The position numbers and the translations under genes were made by a program. Positions 33,371-45,316 of a DNA stretch of 64,000 nt are shown here, one piece after another; within the stretch, counting starts at the first letter, position 1, and each line of letters starts with the position of its first letter. The stretch spans positions 62,001 to 126,000 of the forward strand of contig NC_007498.2 of the NCBI RefSeq assembly GCF_000012885.1, in the 5' to 3' direction. The notes beneath the pieces are model-generated. The model did no database searches and was not told the DNA's origin. It worked only from the letters and a program-made list of their open reading frames with translations. This DNA comes from Syntrophotalea carbinolica DSM 2380. Its GTDB lineage: Bacteria; Desulfobacterota; Desulfuromonadia; Desulfuromonadales; Syntrophotaleaceae.

Positions 33371-34345
33371 TTAACGCCGCCGGGCAATGACTGCAGCGCG
33401 CAGGGGAGCCTGATAACCCTCTATGGTTCGCGTCGGATCGCTGGGATCGAGAAAATCGGGTAGCGATTCGGTATTGATCCAGGGTGTAGGGTGTTGTTCC
33501 TCGATCGTGGTCCAGCTGCGATCCACGCAGCGGATATCCTCGAAACCGGCTTTGTTCAACCAGGCTTCCAGACAGGGTACCGTCGGTAAAAAGAAGACGT
33601 TGCGCATTTTGGCATAACGGTCGCGGGGGCATAACGCGAGGTCCTGATCGCCATCGAGCACCAACGTTTCAAGGACCAGTTCCCCGCCGGGACGCAGTAA
33701 CGAAGCCAGTTGCTTGAGCGCCTCGTGGGGCGAGCGCTGATGATAGAGAACCCCCATGTGGAAAATCGTATCGAAATAGCCGTCCATGGGCGGAAGCTCT
33801 TCAAGTTTCAGCGGCAGGCAATGCACCTGGGGCAGCTTCAGCCAGCGCTGCAGCAGCACATACTGGCAGAACAGCGGCGGGTAAGGCTCGAGACCAAGGG
33901 CCAACTGCGGATTTGCCTCGGCCATGCGCATCAGGTAGTAGCCGCAACTGCTGCCGACGTCAAGGATGCGCCTGCCCTGCAGGGGCGCCAGGTGGGGGGC
34001 GATGCGTGCCCATTTCAAATCCGAGCGCCATTCGGTATCGACCGGAATGCCGAAAATGTTGAACGGCCCTTTCCGCCAGGGGCGGAAAGCCATCAGCGTA
34101 TCGTACAACGCCTGATGTTGCGTTTCGGTAAGATCTTCCGGGGTGCCGATTTCGATCCTCCCCGACGCAAGGTTGCGATGGGATGGCAGGAGATCGGGCA
34201 ATTGATTCATGAGCGCGGTCAGTCTGCGCGCGTTACCGTCCACGTCGGTCAGCTGCCGGCTTTTTTCGTTCAGCAGGGTGTTCAGGGCCGTTTGCCAGGG
34301 GCCGTTGCCGATGGCCTGGCCGGCAGCGCTCAAAAGTTCGATCAT
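33371..34345 (-). CDS. cmoB: tRNA U34 carboxymethyltransferase CmoB
   Basis: 324 residues. Uses carboxy-S-adenosylmethionine to turn 5-hydroxyuridine at tRNA position 34 into cmo5U, which widens codon reading. [25 protein letters not shown] is the CmoB-specific N-terminal part, [15 protein letters not shown] is the cofactor loop (usually written DVGCGNGYH), and [20 protein letters not shown] follows. The start overlaps the cmoA stop by four bases, so the pair is co-translated. Confidence 0.95.
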
Positions 34346-35079
34346 GATTTTTCTTTCAGGGCGATAAAGGATGCGAAATTAAACCATTTGAGCCAGGTGT
34401 CGACGGCTTTGAAACCGGCCTGATCCAGCCTTTTCCGATGGCTTTCCATGGTTTCGGGGATCAGGACATTTTCCAGCGCTTCGCGCTTCTGGCTGATTTC
34501 CATCTGGGAGTAGCCGTTTTCGGCTTTGAAGCGGTAGTAAAAATCCTGCTGCAGCTCGCTGAGCCCGGCATGGGCATGAACGGTTTTTTCCGTCAGCAGC
34601 AGGATGCCGCCGGGAACCAGCGCCTGGAAAATACGGTTCAGTATATTCTGGCGATCTGCCGGTGGAATGAACTGCAGGGTCAGATTAAGGATGATCACCG
34701 AAGCGTTGCTCATTTCCAGATTGCGGATATCGCTGCAGGCAAAGGAGATGTTCGCCTCCGGCGGTGTTTCCCGCATACGTTCACGGCAGACCTTGAGCAT
34801 CGGTTCCGAATTGTCCACCCCGACCAGTTCGAAGGGACGCGCCGCATCCATGGCTGAGCAAATGGCCAAATCCAGATTGCCGGTGGAGCAGCCAAGATCG
34901 TAGATGCGCGTTTTCGGCTGATAAAAGTGCGCAGCCAGTTGGGCCTGCCTGTGTATCAGCTCCCGGTAGCAGGGTACGGAGCGGTTAAGCATATCGTCGA
35001 ACACTTCCACCACCGATGCGTTGAATTCAAAGGGCGGAACCGGTTTTTGTGGACGGGAAAACAAAGAATCCTTGGTCAT
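34342..35079 (-). CDS. cmoA: Carboxy-S-adenosylmethionine synthase CmoA
   Basis: 245 residues from the ATG at 35079 (GGAAAAGAG upstream). Makes carboxy-SAM from SAM and prephenate for Cmo[43 protein letters not shown] and [17 protein letters not shown] are characteristic. It forms an operon with cmoB and is divergent from the charged secreted protein gene. Confidence 0.95.
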
Positions 35080-35243
35080 GGGCAGCTCTTTTCCGTGTTG
35101 ATGGGGCACCGTACGGGCGAACGGTGGCGATTATAGCAGAGATGGTCGGTGTCGACAGTTAAAATTCCGTGGTTGCGCATTGGGCCGAATGCCCTTAAAA
35201 TTATGGTGAATTTATAATTTCAGGCAGGCAAAGGAGGCCGATT

Positions 35244-35777
35244 ATGCTGAAATCCCTTGGACAAGTGGTTTTATTGGCCATTTTGATGGCCGTGATGGCG
35301 GCACCGGTGTGGGCCGGTCGCGGTGGCGGCAACGGTGGCGGGCAAGGCGGTAATCACGAGTGGGACAAGTCTTCTTCCAATCGACAGGCGGAACCGGATG
35401 CGACGCGTGGCCTTGAGCGCGCCGAAGAGCGCCGTGCCGAACAGGCTAAAGAGCATGCCCGCAGCGGTGAACATGCGTCATCTCACGACAAGCAGATGAC
35501 CCGGGACAAAATGAAAGACAAGGCCGACAAATATGACCGGGATCGCGACCGTGAGCGGATGCATGACGGGGCCGACTCGAAGCAAAAAATGAAAGCCAAG
35601 GAAAAAGCCAAAGGCAACGCAGGAGATATGTCCGGCGATCGGGAGCGTGACCGGGACCGCGATCGCAGCGACGGTTACTCCAAGGGGAACGGCAAAGGGG
35701 AAAAAGGTCCCGCCGGCAAAGCCTCCGGTGAGTCCAGCCAGGGGAAAAAACGCTGGTGGTGGCCTTTCGGCGAATAG
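35244..35777 (+). CDS. Secreted highly charged low-complexity protein
   Basis: 177 residues, ATG behind AAAGGAGG. A signal peptide ends MAAPVWA. The mature part begins with a Gly/Asn run (GRGGGNGGGQGGN), then is almost entirely Asp, Arg, Lys, Glu, Ser and Gly with repeats such as YDRDRDRER and DRERDRDRDRSD, and finishes with KKRWWWPFGE, an aromatic tail on a basic stretch. No fold is expected for the middle. Similar proteins in related genomes have no known role; binding to the envelope through the tail is a guess. Confidence 0.75.
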   Translation: MLKSLGQVVLLAILMAVMAAPVWAGRGGGNGGGQGGNHEWDKSSSNRQAEPDATRGLERAEERRAEQAKEHARSGEHASSHDKQMTRDKMKDKADKYDRDRDRERMHDGADSKQKMKAKEKAKGNAGDMSGDRERDRDRDRSDGYSKGNGKGEKGPAGKASGESSQGKKRWWWPFGE

Positions 35778-35801
35778 GCCCATGTTTCATACGCTATAAC
35801 T

Positions 35802-35837
35802 GCCGGGCTGCATATCAATTGCAGCCCGGTTTTGTCG
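35802..35837 (+). terminator. Terminator after the charged protein gene
   Basis: GCCGGGCTGC... pairs with GCAGCCCGG, followed by TTTTGTCGTTT. It is a good stem with an interrupted T run. Confidence 0.8.
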
Positions 35838-35900
35838 TTTAACAGCCGGCAGTGCGAGGCATCAGACAGCCGGGGCCGACGATGCGGCAAGGACTTTTGG

Positions 35901-36233
35901 TCAGCGGTGCAGACTGGTACCGCAGCGCGCACAGGTCAGGGAACTGGTGGTGGTGACCCGGTGGCCGCAGGACGGGCAGTTGAACCAGAACTTGCAGTAT
36001 CGGCACTGGTGTTCGTTAAGCCCCTGTTTTTTTCCGCATTTGGGGCATTGCCGATACATCTTTCGCTGTTTCACGTAGTCGTCAAACAGCAGTCCGCAGC
36101 GGGGACATTCCTTGGTGCCGGGCTTACTGATGGTGGCTCCGCAGGTCGGCAGCGGACAGACGAAAACGGTTTTACACGCGCTGCACCAGTACTTGCCTTT
36201 TTTCTCTTCCTTGCATACCGGACATTTTTCCAT
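35901..36233 (-). CDS. Multi-zinc-ribbon protein
   Basis: 110 residues with about seven pairs of CxxC-like knuckles: CPVCKE, CSACKT, CPLPTCG, CPRCGL, CPKCGK, CRYCKFWFNCPSCG and CARCG. It would bind several zinc ions. No other domain is present. ATG 36233 has GGGGGA nearby. Its role could be scaffolding or nucleic-acid binding, but this is not shown. Confidence 0.8.
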   Translation of the reverse strand: MEKCPVCKEEKKGKYWCSACKTVFVCPLPTCGATISKPGTKECPRCGLLFDDYVKQRKMYRQCPKCGKKQGLNEHQCRYCKFWFNCPSCGHRVTTTSSLTCARCGTSLHR

Positions 36234-36278
36234 AGACAATCCCCCTGGAGTGGCCAAAGACCTTCAGCTCAAACAAAT

Positions 36279-36311
36279 ATCGGGTGATCCGCTTAAAGCG
36301 AATCACCCGAT
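36279..36311 (-). terminator. Terminator after rubrerythrin
   Basis: ATCGGGTGATTCGCTT pairs with AAGCGGATCACCCGAT on the minus strand. The following sequence is ATTTGTTTG, a moderate T tract. It lies directly after rbr. Confidence 0.82.
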
Positions 36312-36335
36312 GATAACACGCTTTATGCAAATAAC

Positions 36336-36845
36336 TCAGTCGACCTTGAAGAAAGCCATGGGGGCCGCTTTGCAGACGCTGCAGGGCTCCTGCGGTTCGG
36401 CTTCGAGGGTGTTGCCACAGACCTTGCACACCCAGTAGTCGACGCTTTCGTTATTGCCGAGGTTGGCCAGAGCTTTTTCGTAAAGCTCGGCATGGACTTT
36501 CTCCACCTCATTGGCATAGCTGAGAGTGCGTTCGGCGGCCTTGAAGCCTTTGGCCTTGGCCTCCTCGATCATGGGCGGATACATTTCCTTGAATTCGTGG
36601 GTTTCGCCGCCAACGGCCTCTTTAAGGTTGTCGAGGGTCGATGCGATCCCGCCAACGGCGCGCAGATGGGCATGGGCATGCACGGTTTCAGCTGCGGCGG
36701 CGGCACGAAACAGTTTGGCTACCTGGGGATGTCCTTCGCTATCGGCTTTTTCGGCAAAAGCCAGATATTTACGGTTGGCCTGGGATTCTCCGGCAAAAGC
36801 TTCCAGAAGATCCTGTTCGGTTTTGGTGCCTTTCAGATCGGACAT
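36336..36845 (-). CDS. rbr: Rubrerythrin
   Basis: 169 residues. Di-iron peroxidase of anaerobes that removes hydrogen peroxide. The four-helix part carries Glu ligands in EAFAGESQANRKYLAFAEKA, AAAETVHAHAHL and EVEKVHAELYEKAL. The C-terminal rubredoxin-like domain has CKVCGNTL and CSVCKAAP. It is monocistronic, with its own terminator and a 170-base upstream region. A peroxide or iron regulator would be expected, but no clear box is seen. Confidence 0.95.
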   Translation of the reverse strand: MSDLKGTKTEQDLLEAFAGESQANRKYLAFAEKADSEGHPQVAKLFRAAAAAETVHAHAHLRAVGGIASTLDNLKEAVGGETHEFKEMYPPMIEEAKAKGFKAAERTLSYANEVEKVHAELYEKALANLGNNESVDYWVCKVCGNTLEAEPQEPCSVCKAAPMAFFKVD

Positions 36846-37015
36846 GGCTGTTAGTCTCCTATCGTATGCGGGGTAATTGAATAGCGGGCAATAATGTTGC
36901 CATTCTTATCAATATTTTCGAGTCTGTCAACCTTGCTGTTGTCCTTCCGTAACCGACAAGCGGCGTTTGCAGGCCGCAGGTTTCAGCCGGGGAAAAGGGC
37001 GTGTGCAAGAATCCA

Positions 37016-37672
37016 TTACTTGGATTGACAGGCTTTCTCCACATCTTCGGCTTTACCGATCAACACCAGCAGGTCGCTGTCCTTGATAAGGTGGGTCGGT
37101 GACGGCAAGGTATTGAAGTCGCCGGTGAGCATGTCGCGGATACCGATAACGGTTACCTGGTATTTGCGGCGCAGGTCGAGTTCGATAAGGTTTTTCCCGA
37201 TGAAATGATTGGGGGGGGCTACTTCGGTGATGGAATAATCCTCGGCGATGGGGATGAACTCGAGAATGTTGGACGAACACAGCCCCTTGGCGGTTTTAAC
37301 CGCCATATCCTTTTCCGGGAAGATAATATCCGTTGCTCCGACCTTTTCCAGAATACGGCCGTGGTCTTCGTCGATAGCCTTGACCAGGATTCGCGGAACA
37401 TTCATTTCCTTCAGATGCAGGGTGATGAGGGTTGACAGGTGGGATCGCTCCCCAGTGGAGAGGATCACCGCATCCATTTCAGAGATACCCTGCCCCTTGA
37501 GAAACTCCTTGTTGGAGGCATCCCCGAAGACGGCGTACGACGATGAGTTTTTAATGCGTTGCACCTTGTCTTGATTCAGATCGATGGCGATCACTTCATG
37601 CCCTTCTTCGTACAGGGTTTTGGCGACGTGAAAGCCGAAATTTCCCAAACCAATGACGCAAAATCGTTTCAT
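37016..37672 (-). CDS. ktrA: Potassium channel regulatory subunit KtrA (RCK)
   Basis: 218 residues. The N-terminal Rossmann RCK domain starts FCVIGLGNFGFHVAKTLYEEGHEVIAIDLN. The C-terminal RCK-C/TrkA-C domain is near 140-215 (ITEVAPPNHFIGKNLIELDLRRKYQVTVIGIR). It binds ATP/ADP and gates KtrB, encoded 40 bases upstream in the same operon. Confidence 0.93.
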   Translation of the reverse strand: MKRFCVIGLGNFGFHVAKTLYEEGHEVIAIDLNQDKVQRIKNSSSYAVFGDASNKEFLKGQGISEMDAVILSTGERSHLSTLITLHLKEMNVPRILVKAIDEDHGRILEKVGATDIIFPEKDMAVKTAKGLCSSNILEFIPIAEDYSITEVAPPNHFIGKNLIELDLRRKYQVTVIGIRDMLTGDFNTLPSPTHLIKDSDLLVLIGKAEDVEKACQSK

Positions 37673-37712
37673 GGCGAAATTCTCCCCAACAGTTTAAAGG
37701 TTGACGCGCTGG

Positions 37713-39086
37713 TCAACCGATCATGATGTTTTCTTCGGCGTAGTGTACGGCGCCTTCCCGGGATCGGCGAATCATGGTAAAGGCCACGGTAAGCAGTCCG
37801 ACCCGGCCGATGAACATCAGCACGATGACGATCAGTTTGCCGGCCGGTACCAGTTTGGCCGTGGCGCCGAGGGATAGACCGACGGTGGCAAATGCCGAAA
37901 CAGCTTCGAACGTGTATTCCAGAAACACACCGCGGCTGGCCATGGCCGGCATGCCCTGCATCTGGACCGCCAGCAAGGAAAAGACGGCAAAGGCCACAAA
38001 CAACAAGGCGGTCATGACCAGGGTCAGGGTCTTGGTAACGGCCGCTTCCGGCAGGGTGCGTCGAAAGACGTTGGTGTGCGGGTTACCTTTGAGGCGACTG
38101 TGCATAATGGCGACGAACAGTGCCAGACTGGTGGTTTTGATGCCGCCCCCGCATGAGCCCGGAGACGCTCCGACGAACATCAGGAACATCATCAGAAACA
38201 GCGTCGGCACCTCGAAAAGGTTGAGGTCGATGGAGTTGAAGCCGGCGGTGCGGGCGGTTATGGATTGGAACAGGGTCACCCAGATGCTCTCGGCGGTATT
38301 CATGGAAGCCAGGGCGGAGGGGGCTTCAAGCACGCCGATGAGCAGTGCGCCGCCGATAATCAGCACGGCGGTGGTCATGAATACCAGTCGCGAGTGCAGG
38401 GACAACCGCCGCCGGCGGCGTCGGTTGTGTTGCTTGCTGAGATCGAATATTTCCTTGATCACCAGAAAACCGATGCCGCCGAGGATGATCAGGGCCATGA
38501 GGGTGATATTGACCAAGGGGTTGGCGCGATAACCGATCATGCTGTCGGCGTTCAATGAGAAACCGGCATTGCAGAACGCCGAAATACTGTGAAAAACGGC
38601 GCTGTAAAGGCCTTTGCTCCAGCCCATCTGCGGCACAAAGGCCGTGGCGAGCAAGGCGGCACCGACGCCTTCGATAACCAGGGTGTAGCGAAAAATACTC
38701 CGCACCAGATCGCGCAGCGAATCGACCGGCGTATGCAACAGGGTTTCCTGAATCACCCAGCGATCGCGAATGCCGACGCCCATGCCGAGATAGAAGAACA
38801 GGTAGACGGAGAAGGTGGTAATCCCCAAGCCTCCGATCTGGATCAGCAGCAGTACCACCAACTGCCCGAAAAGGGTCAGTTTTGTGCCGGTATCGACCAC
38901 GATCAGGCCGGTGACGCACTGGGCCGAGGTGGCCGTGAACAAGGCGTCAAGAAACGATAGCGGCGCGCCCTGCGCGGCAAAGGGCAGGGTCAGCAGCGCG
39001 GCGCCGATGAGGATGGCAAAACCGTAGTACAGAATCAGCATCCATCCCGGATCGAGGTTTTTGATTTGCAGAAAAGGTCGTGTCAT
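37713..39086 (-). CDS. ktrB: Potassium uptake channel subunit KtrB (TrkH family)
   Basis: 457 residues from the ATG at 39086 (AAGGAC upstream). Four M1-P-M2 repeats are visible; the selectivity-filter-like loops include SAQCVTGLIVVDT, SAFCNAGFSLN, ITARTAGFNSIDL and FATVGLSLG. K+ or K+/Na+ uptake, with KtrA encoded just after it. It follows uvrA by about 70 bases on the same strand. Confidence 0.94.
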   Translation of the reverse strand: MTRPFLQIKNLDPGWMLILYYGFAILIGAALLTLPFAAQGAPLSFLDALFTATSAQCVTGLIVVDTGTKLTLFGQLVVLLLIQIGGLGITTFSVYLFFYLGMGVGIRDRWVIQETLLHTPVDSLRDLVRSIFRYTLVIEGVGAALLATAFVPQMGWSKGLYSAVFHSISAFCNAGFSLNADSMIGYRANPLVNITLMALIILGGIGFLVIKEIFDLSKQHNRRRRRRLSLHSRLVFMTTAVLIIGGALLIGVLEAPSALASMNTAESIWVTLFQSITARTAGFNSIDLNLFEVPTLFLMMFLMFVGASPGSCGGGIKTTSLALFVAIMHSRLKGNPHTNVFRRTLPEAAVTKTLTLVMTALLFVAFAVFSLLAVQMQGMPAMASRGVFLEYTFEAVSAFATVGLSLGATAKLVPAGKLIVIVLMFIGRVGLLTVAFTMIRRSREGAVHYAEENIMIG

Positions 39087-39159
39087 GAAGATTCGTCCTT
39101 GCTTACGGAGTGCTTCCGGCACCGGGTGCTAAGCTGCCGATGGCGCGCAAGCCCTCCGG

Positions 39160-41973
<2,814 letters not shown>

Positions 41974-41991
41974 GGTGTTAAACCTTGAAAA

Positions 41992-42080
41992 TCGGTGATT
42001 GGTGATTAGTGACAAGTGATTGGCGAAAGAAAACCCTAAAACCAGTCACTAGTCACCAATTACTAATTACTAATTACGAG

Positions 42081-42084
<4 letters not shown>
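41992..42084. repeat. Inverted repeat of 7-bp units between uvrA and pdxA
   Basis: Left arm 41992-42024 reads TGATTGG, TGATTAG, TGACAAG, TGATTGG. Right arm 42042-42084 on the minus strand reads GTGACTC, GTAATTA, GTAATTA, GTAATTG, GTGACTA, GTGACTG. The end of the right arm supplies the pdxA stop codon. It is much more AT-rich than its neighbours. Confidence 0.85.
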
Positions 42085-43085
<1,001 letters not shown>

Positions 43086-43264
43086 GACAATACTCCGCTT
43101 TTTCCGAATGACCCGTAAGTATAACGCCCGAGGAGTGGTTCCGACAACCGAAAACATCCCCGGTGCTGATGGCCGGGCTTGTCTGAGGGGCGCCGGTTTG
43201 CCTGGCTCGGCCTGTCTTGAGCCGCGAAAGGGTGCCGCTCAACAGGCGTTGGTTTGGGGTATGT

Positions 43265-43293
43265 AAAAAACCCCGCCTGGATAGACGGGGTTT
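43265..43293 (-). terminator. Terminator of the mfd-parvulin operon
   Basis: AACCCCGTC pairs with GGCGGGGTT; on the minus strand TTTTTT follows. It lies 25 bases after the SurA-like gene. Confidence 0.9.
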
Positions 43294-43317
43294 TGAAATC
43301 GAGGATGCTGTCGGCGC

Positions 43318-44268
43318 TTAGAGACGTTTTTCGATATCGGCTTCCTTGCGCAGATTTTCAGTCCATTCGGTAAGGGCTGCCGCACGTTTGTCTTCCATCA
43401 ATTTACGGCTGATTTGTTCTTTGACGGTCTCGAAGGTCTGGGTGTCGCCGGGATTACGCTCGTCCAGGCGCAGGAGGTGGAAGCCTTCGGGCGTTTCTAT
43501 GATTTCCGAAACCTGACCGACGGACAGGCCGCTTATGGCGCGATTGAAGCTTTCGGACAGGCTGCCTTCGGTAATTTTGCCCATGTCGCCGCCGTCGACG
43601 CCGCTGGTGGCGGCGTTCTGCATGAGAACCTCGAGGAAGTCCTTGCCTCGGCGTAACTGCTGCAGAGCGTCTGCGGCCTTGGCGCGCATGGCGGCGATGT
43701 CGGCGGGCGTATTGCCGGGTGGCAGCCGGAAGGTGATACGGCTCAGCCGCAGGTACGGATCGTTGCGATAGTCGTCCAGGTGGCTCCGATAATAGTCGCG
43801 CATTTCGGTGTTGGTGACTTCGACTTTACTCTGGATCTCCCGGCCGATCAGTTGAAAATTCAGCAGCTGTTGACGTAAACGTTCCCGGTAGTCGTCAAAG
43901 TTGATGCCCTGTGCCACCAGTGCCTGCTTGAGTTGCTCGCGGGTGATGTTGTTTTGCGCCTGTACATCGTTGATCGCCTGTTCGACGGCTTCGTCGGAAA
44001 CGTGCAGCCCCAGTTTTTCGATGCGCTGGTTCAACAGGGTGTCCTCGATGAGTTTGTCGAGCATCTTATGGCGCAGTTCCTCGCGTTGGACGGGCGTAAT
44101 GCCGGTTTCCTGCGCCTCGGCGGACAGCATTTTGTCGATTTCCCGGTCGAGCTGGGCGGTGGTGATAATGTCCTGGTTGACGATGGCGGCGATGCGGCTG
44201 ATGGTTTCAGCCGAGAGAGGGCTGGTCGCCAGCATCAGTAAGGCGATGGACAGGATAAGGTATTTCAT
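43318..44268 (-). CDS. SurA-like periplasmic peptidyl-prolyl isomerase
   Basis: 316 residues with a signal peptide ending SPLSA. The N-terminal SurA chaperone region begins ISRIAAIVNQDIITTAQLDREI. One parvulin domain follows (RLSRITFRLPPGNTPADI... GGDMGKITEGSLSESFNRAISGLSVGQVSEIIETPEGFHLLRL). It helps outer-membrane proteins fold. It is the last gene of an operon with mfd and the lipoprotein parvulin. E. coli SurA has two parvulin domains; one is normal for this group. Confidence 0.92.
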   Translation of the reverse strand: MKYLILSIALLMLATSPLSAETISRIAAIVNQDIITTAQLDREIDKMLSAEAQETGITPVQREELRHKMLDKLIEDTLLNQRIEKLGLHVSDEAVEQAINDVQAQNNITREQLKQALVAQGINFDDYRERLRQQLLNFQLIGREIQSKVEVTNTEMRDYYRSHLDDYRNDPYLRLSRITFRLPPGNTPADIAAMRAKAADALQQLRRGKDFLEVLMQNAATSGVDGGDMGKITEGSLSESFNRAISGLSVGQVSEIIETPEGFHLLRLDERNPGDTQTFETVKEQISRKLMEDKRAAALTEWTENLRKEADIEKRL

Positions 44269-44324
44269 GGGAGCCGTTCCTCGCATGGGTTGTTTCTGTC
44301 TGCAGGTGCCGGACAGAAAAGAGC

Positions 44325-45248
44325 TTACATTAAGGTCCAGTCGATTTCGATGGCGGCTTCTTGTCGCAGAGACTGCAGCCAATCCTGGTAAAGCTGTTCT
44401 TCCTGTTGCTTGCGCAATTGGGCGACAATCTCGCCACGCACCGTGTCAAGGTCGGGCGGCCGGGCCGGAAGATGCTGCTCGACAAGAAAAATGTGATAGC
44501 CGTAATCGCTTTCGGTCAAGTCGCTGATACGACCGGCCGGCAGACCGAATACAGCCTTGTCGAAGGCCTCCGGCATTTCGCCGCGGGCGAACGTACCCAT
44601 GTCGCCACCCTGATCGGCATCGGGGGAGATGGAACAGCGGCGCGCAACTTCAGCGAAAGGCGTGCCCTGGCGCAGCATTTCCAGTGCCTGGCGTCCCTGA
44701 GCCTCATCCGGGACGGTGATCTGGCGGGCTTTGACCTGTTCTGGGCGAGCAAAGCTCTGGCGATGAGCGGCAAAATAGGCGTTGATTTCTTCGTCGGCAA
44801 TATCGACCTTGTCCCGAACCATGAGGGCGAGGACTTTTTCCACCAGCAGCTGTTCCTGCAGAAGACGCTGCCAATCTTCCACGGCAAGGCCCTGGTCGGC
44901 CAGCATGCGTTCGAAGTCGCCGCTCGGATAGCGGTCCAGATGACTGGCGATGGCCTGCTGCAGTTCCGCCGGCGTAACGCTCAACTTGCGTCTGGTTGCT
45001 TCGGCCAGCAACAGCTCATGATCGATGCGCTGTGCCAGATAGGAGCGACGCAGCGCCTGTTCTTCATCTTTGGGGAGGACGCGGTCCCTTGGCAGGATCT
45101 GCGCGAAATCGTGTTGAAACTGCTCCAGGGAAACGGTTCGTCCATCGATGCGTAACAGCACCTGAGACGGCAGCCGATCCTGATCCTTGCAGGCCGGCAG
45201 GAGCATGAGCAGAAGCAGAATGATGGTGGCTAACCCGCAGCGGGGCAT
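44325..45248 (-). CDS. Lipoprotein parvulin-type peptidyl-prolyl isomerase
   Basis: 307 residues from the ATG at 45248 behind AAGGAGT. The signal peptide ends LLMLLPAC, with lipidated Cys about residue 20. A SurA_N-like helical part and a parvulin domain (VKARQITVPDEAQGRQALEML, GGDMGTFARGEMPEAFDKAVFGLPAGRISDLTESDYGYHIFLV) follow, as in PrsA-type foldases. Parallel to the SurA-like gene 56 bases downstream; the pair probably arose by duplication. Confidence 0.9.
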   Translation of the reverse strand: MPRCGLATIILLLLMLLPACKDQDRLPSQVLLRIDGRTVSLEQFQHDFAQILPRDRVLPKDEEQALRRSYLAQRIDHELLLAEATRRKLSVTPAELQQAIASHLDRYPSGDFERMLADQGLAVEDWQRLLQEQLLVEKVLALMVRDKVDIADEEINAYFAAHRQSFARPEQVKARQITVPDEAQGRQALEMLRQGTPFAEVARRCSISPDADQGGDMGTFARGEMPEAFDKAVFGLPAGRISDLTESDYGYHIFLVEQHLPARPPDLDTVRGEIVAQLRKQQEEQLYQDWLQSLRQEAAIEIDWTLM

Positions 45249-45316
45249 CAGGTTGACTCCTTGAAAAGGCGGGCCGAAGGGTGCCGGGCGCCGCCAGGTG
45301 GGTAAACGTAACATAG

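Noticed and set aside
36846-37015. Possible PerR/Fur box before rubrerythrin (ATTGATAAGAATGGCAAC on minus)
   Set aside because: Only partial agreement with known boxes and no clear dyad.
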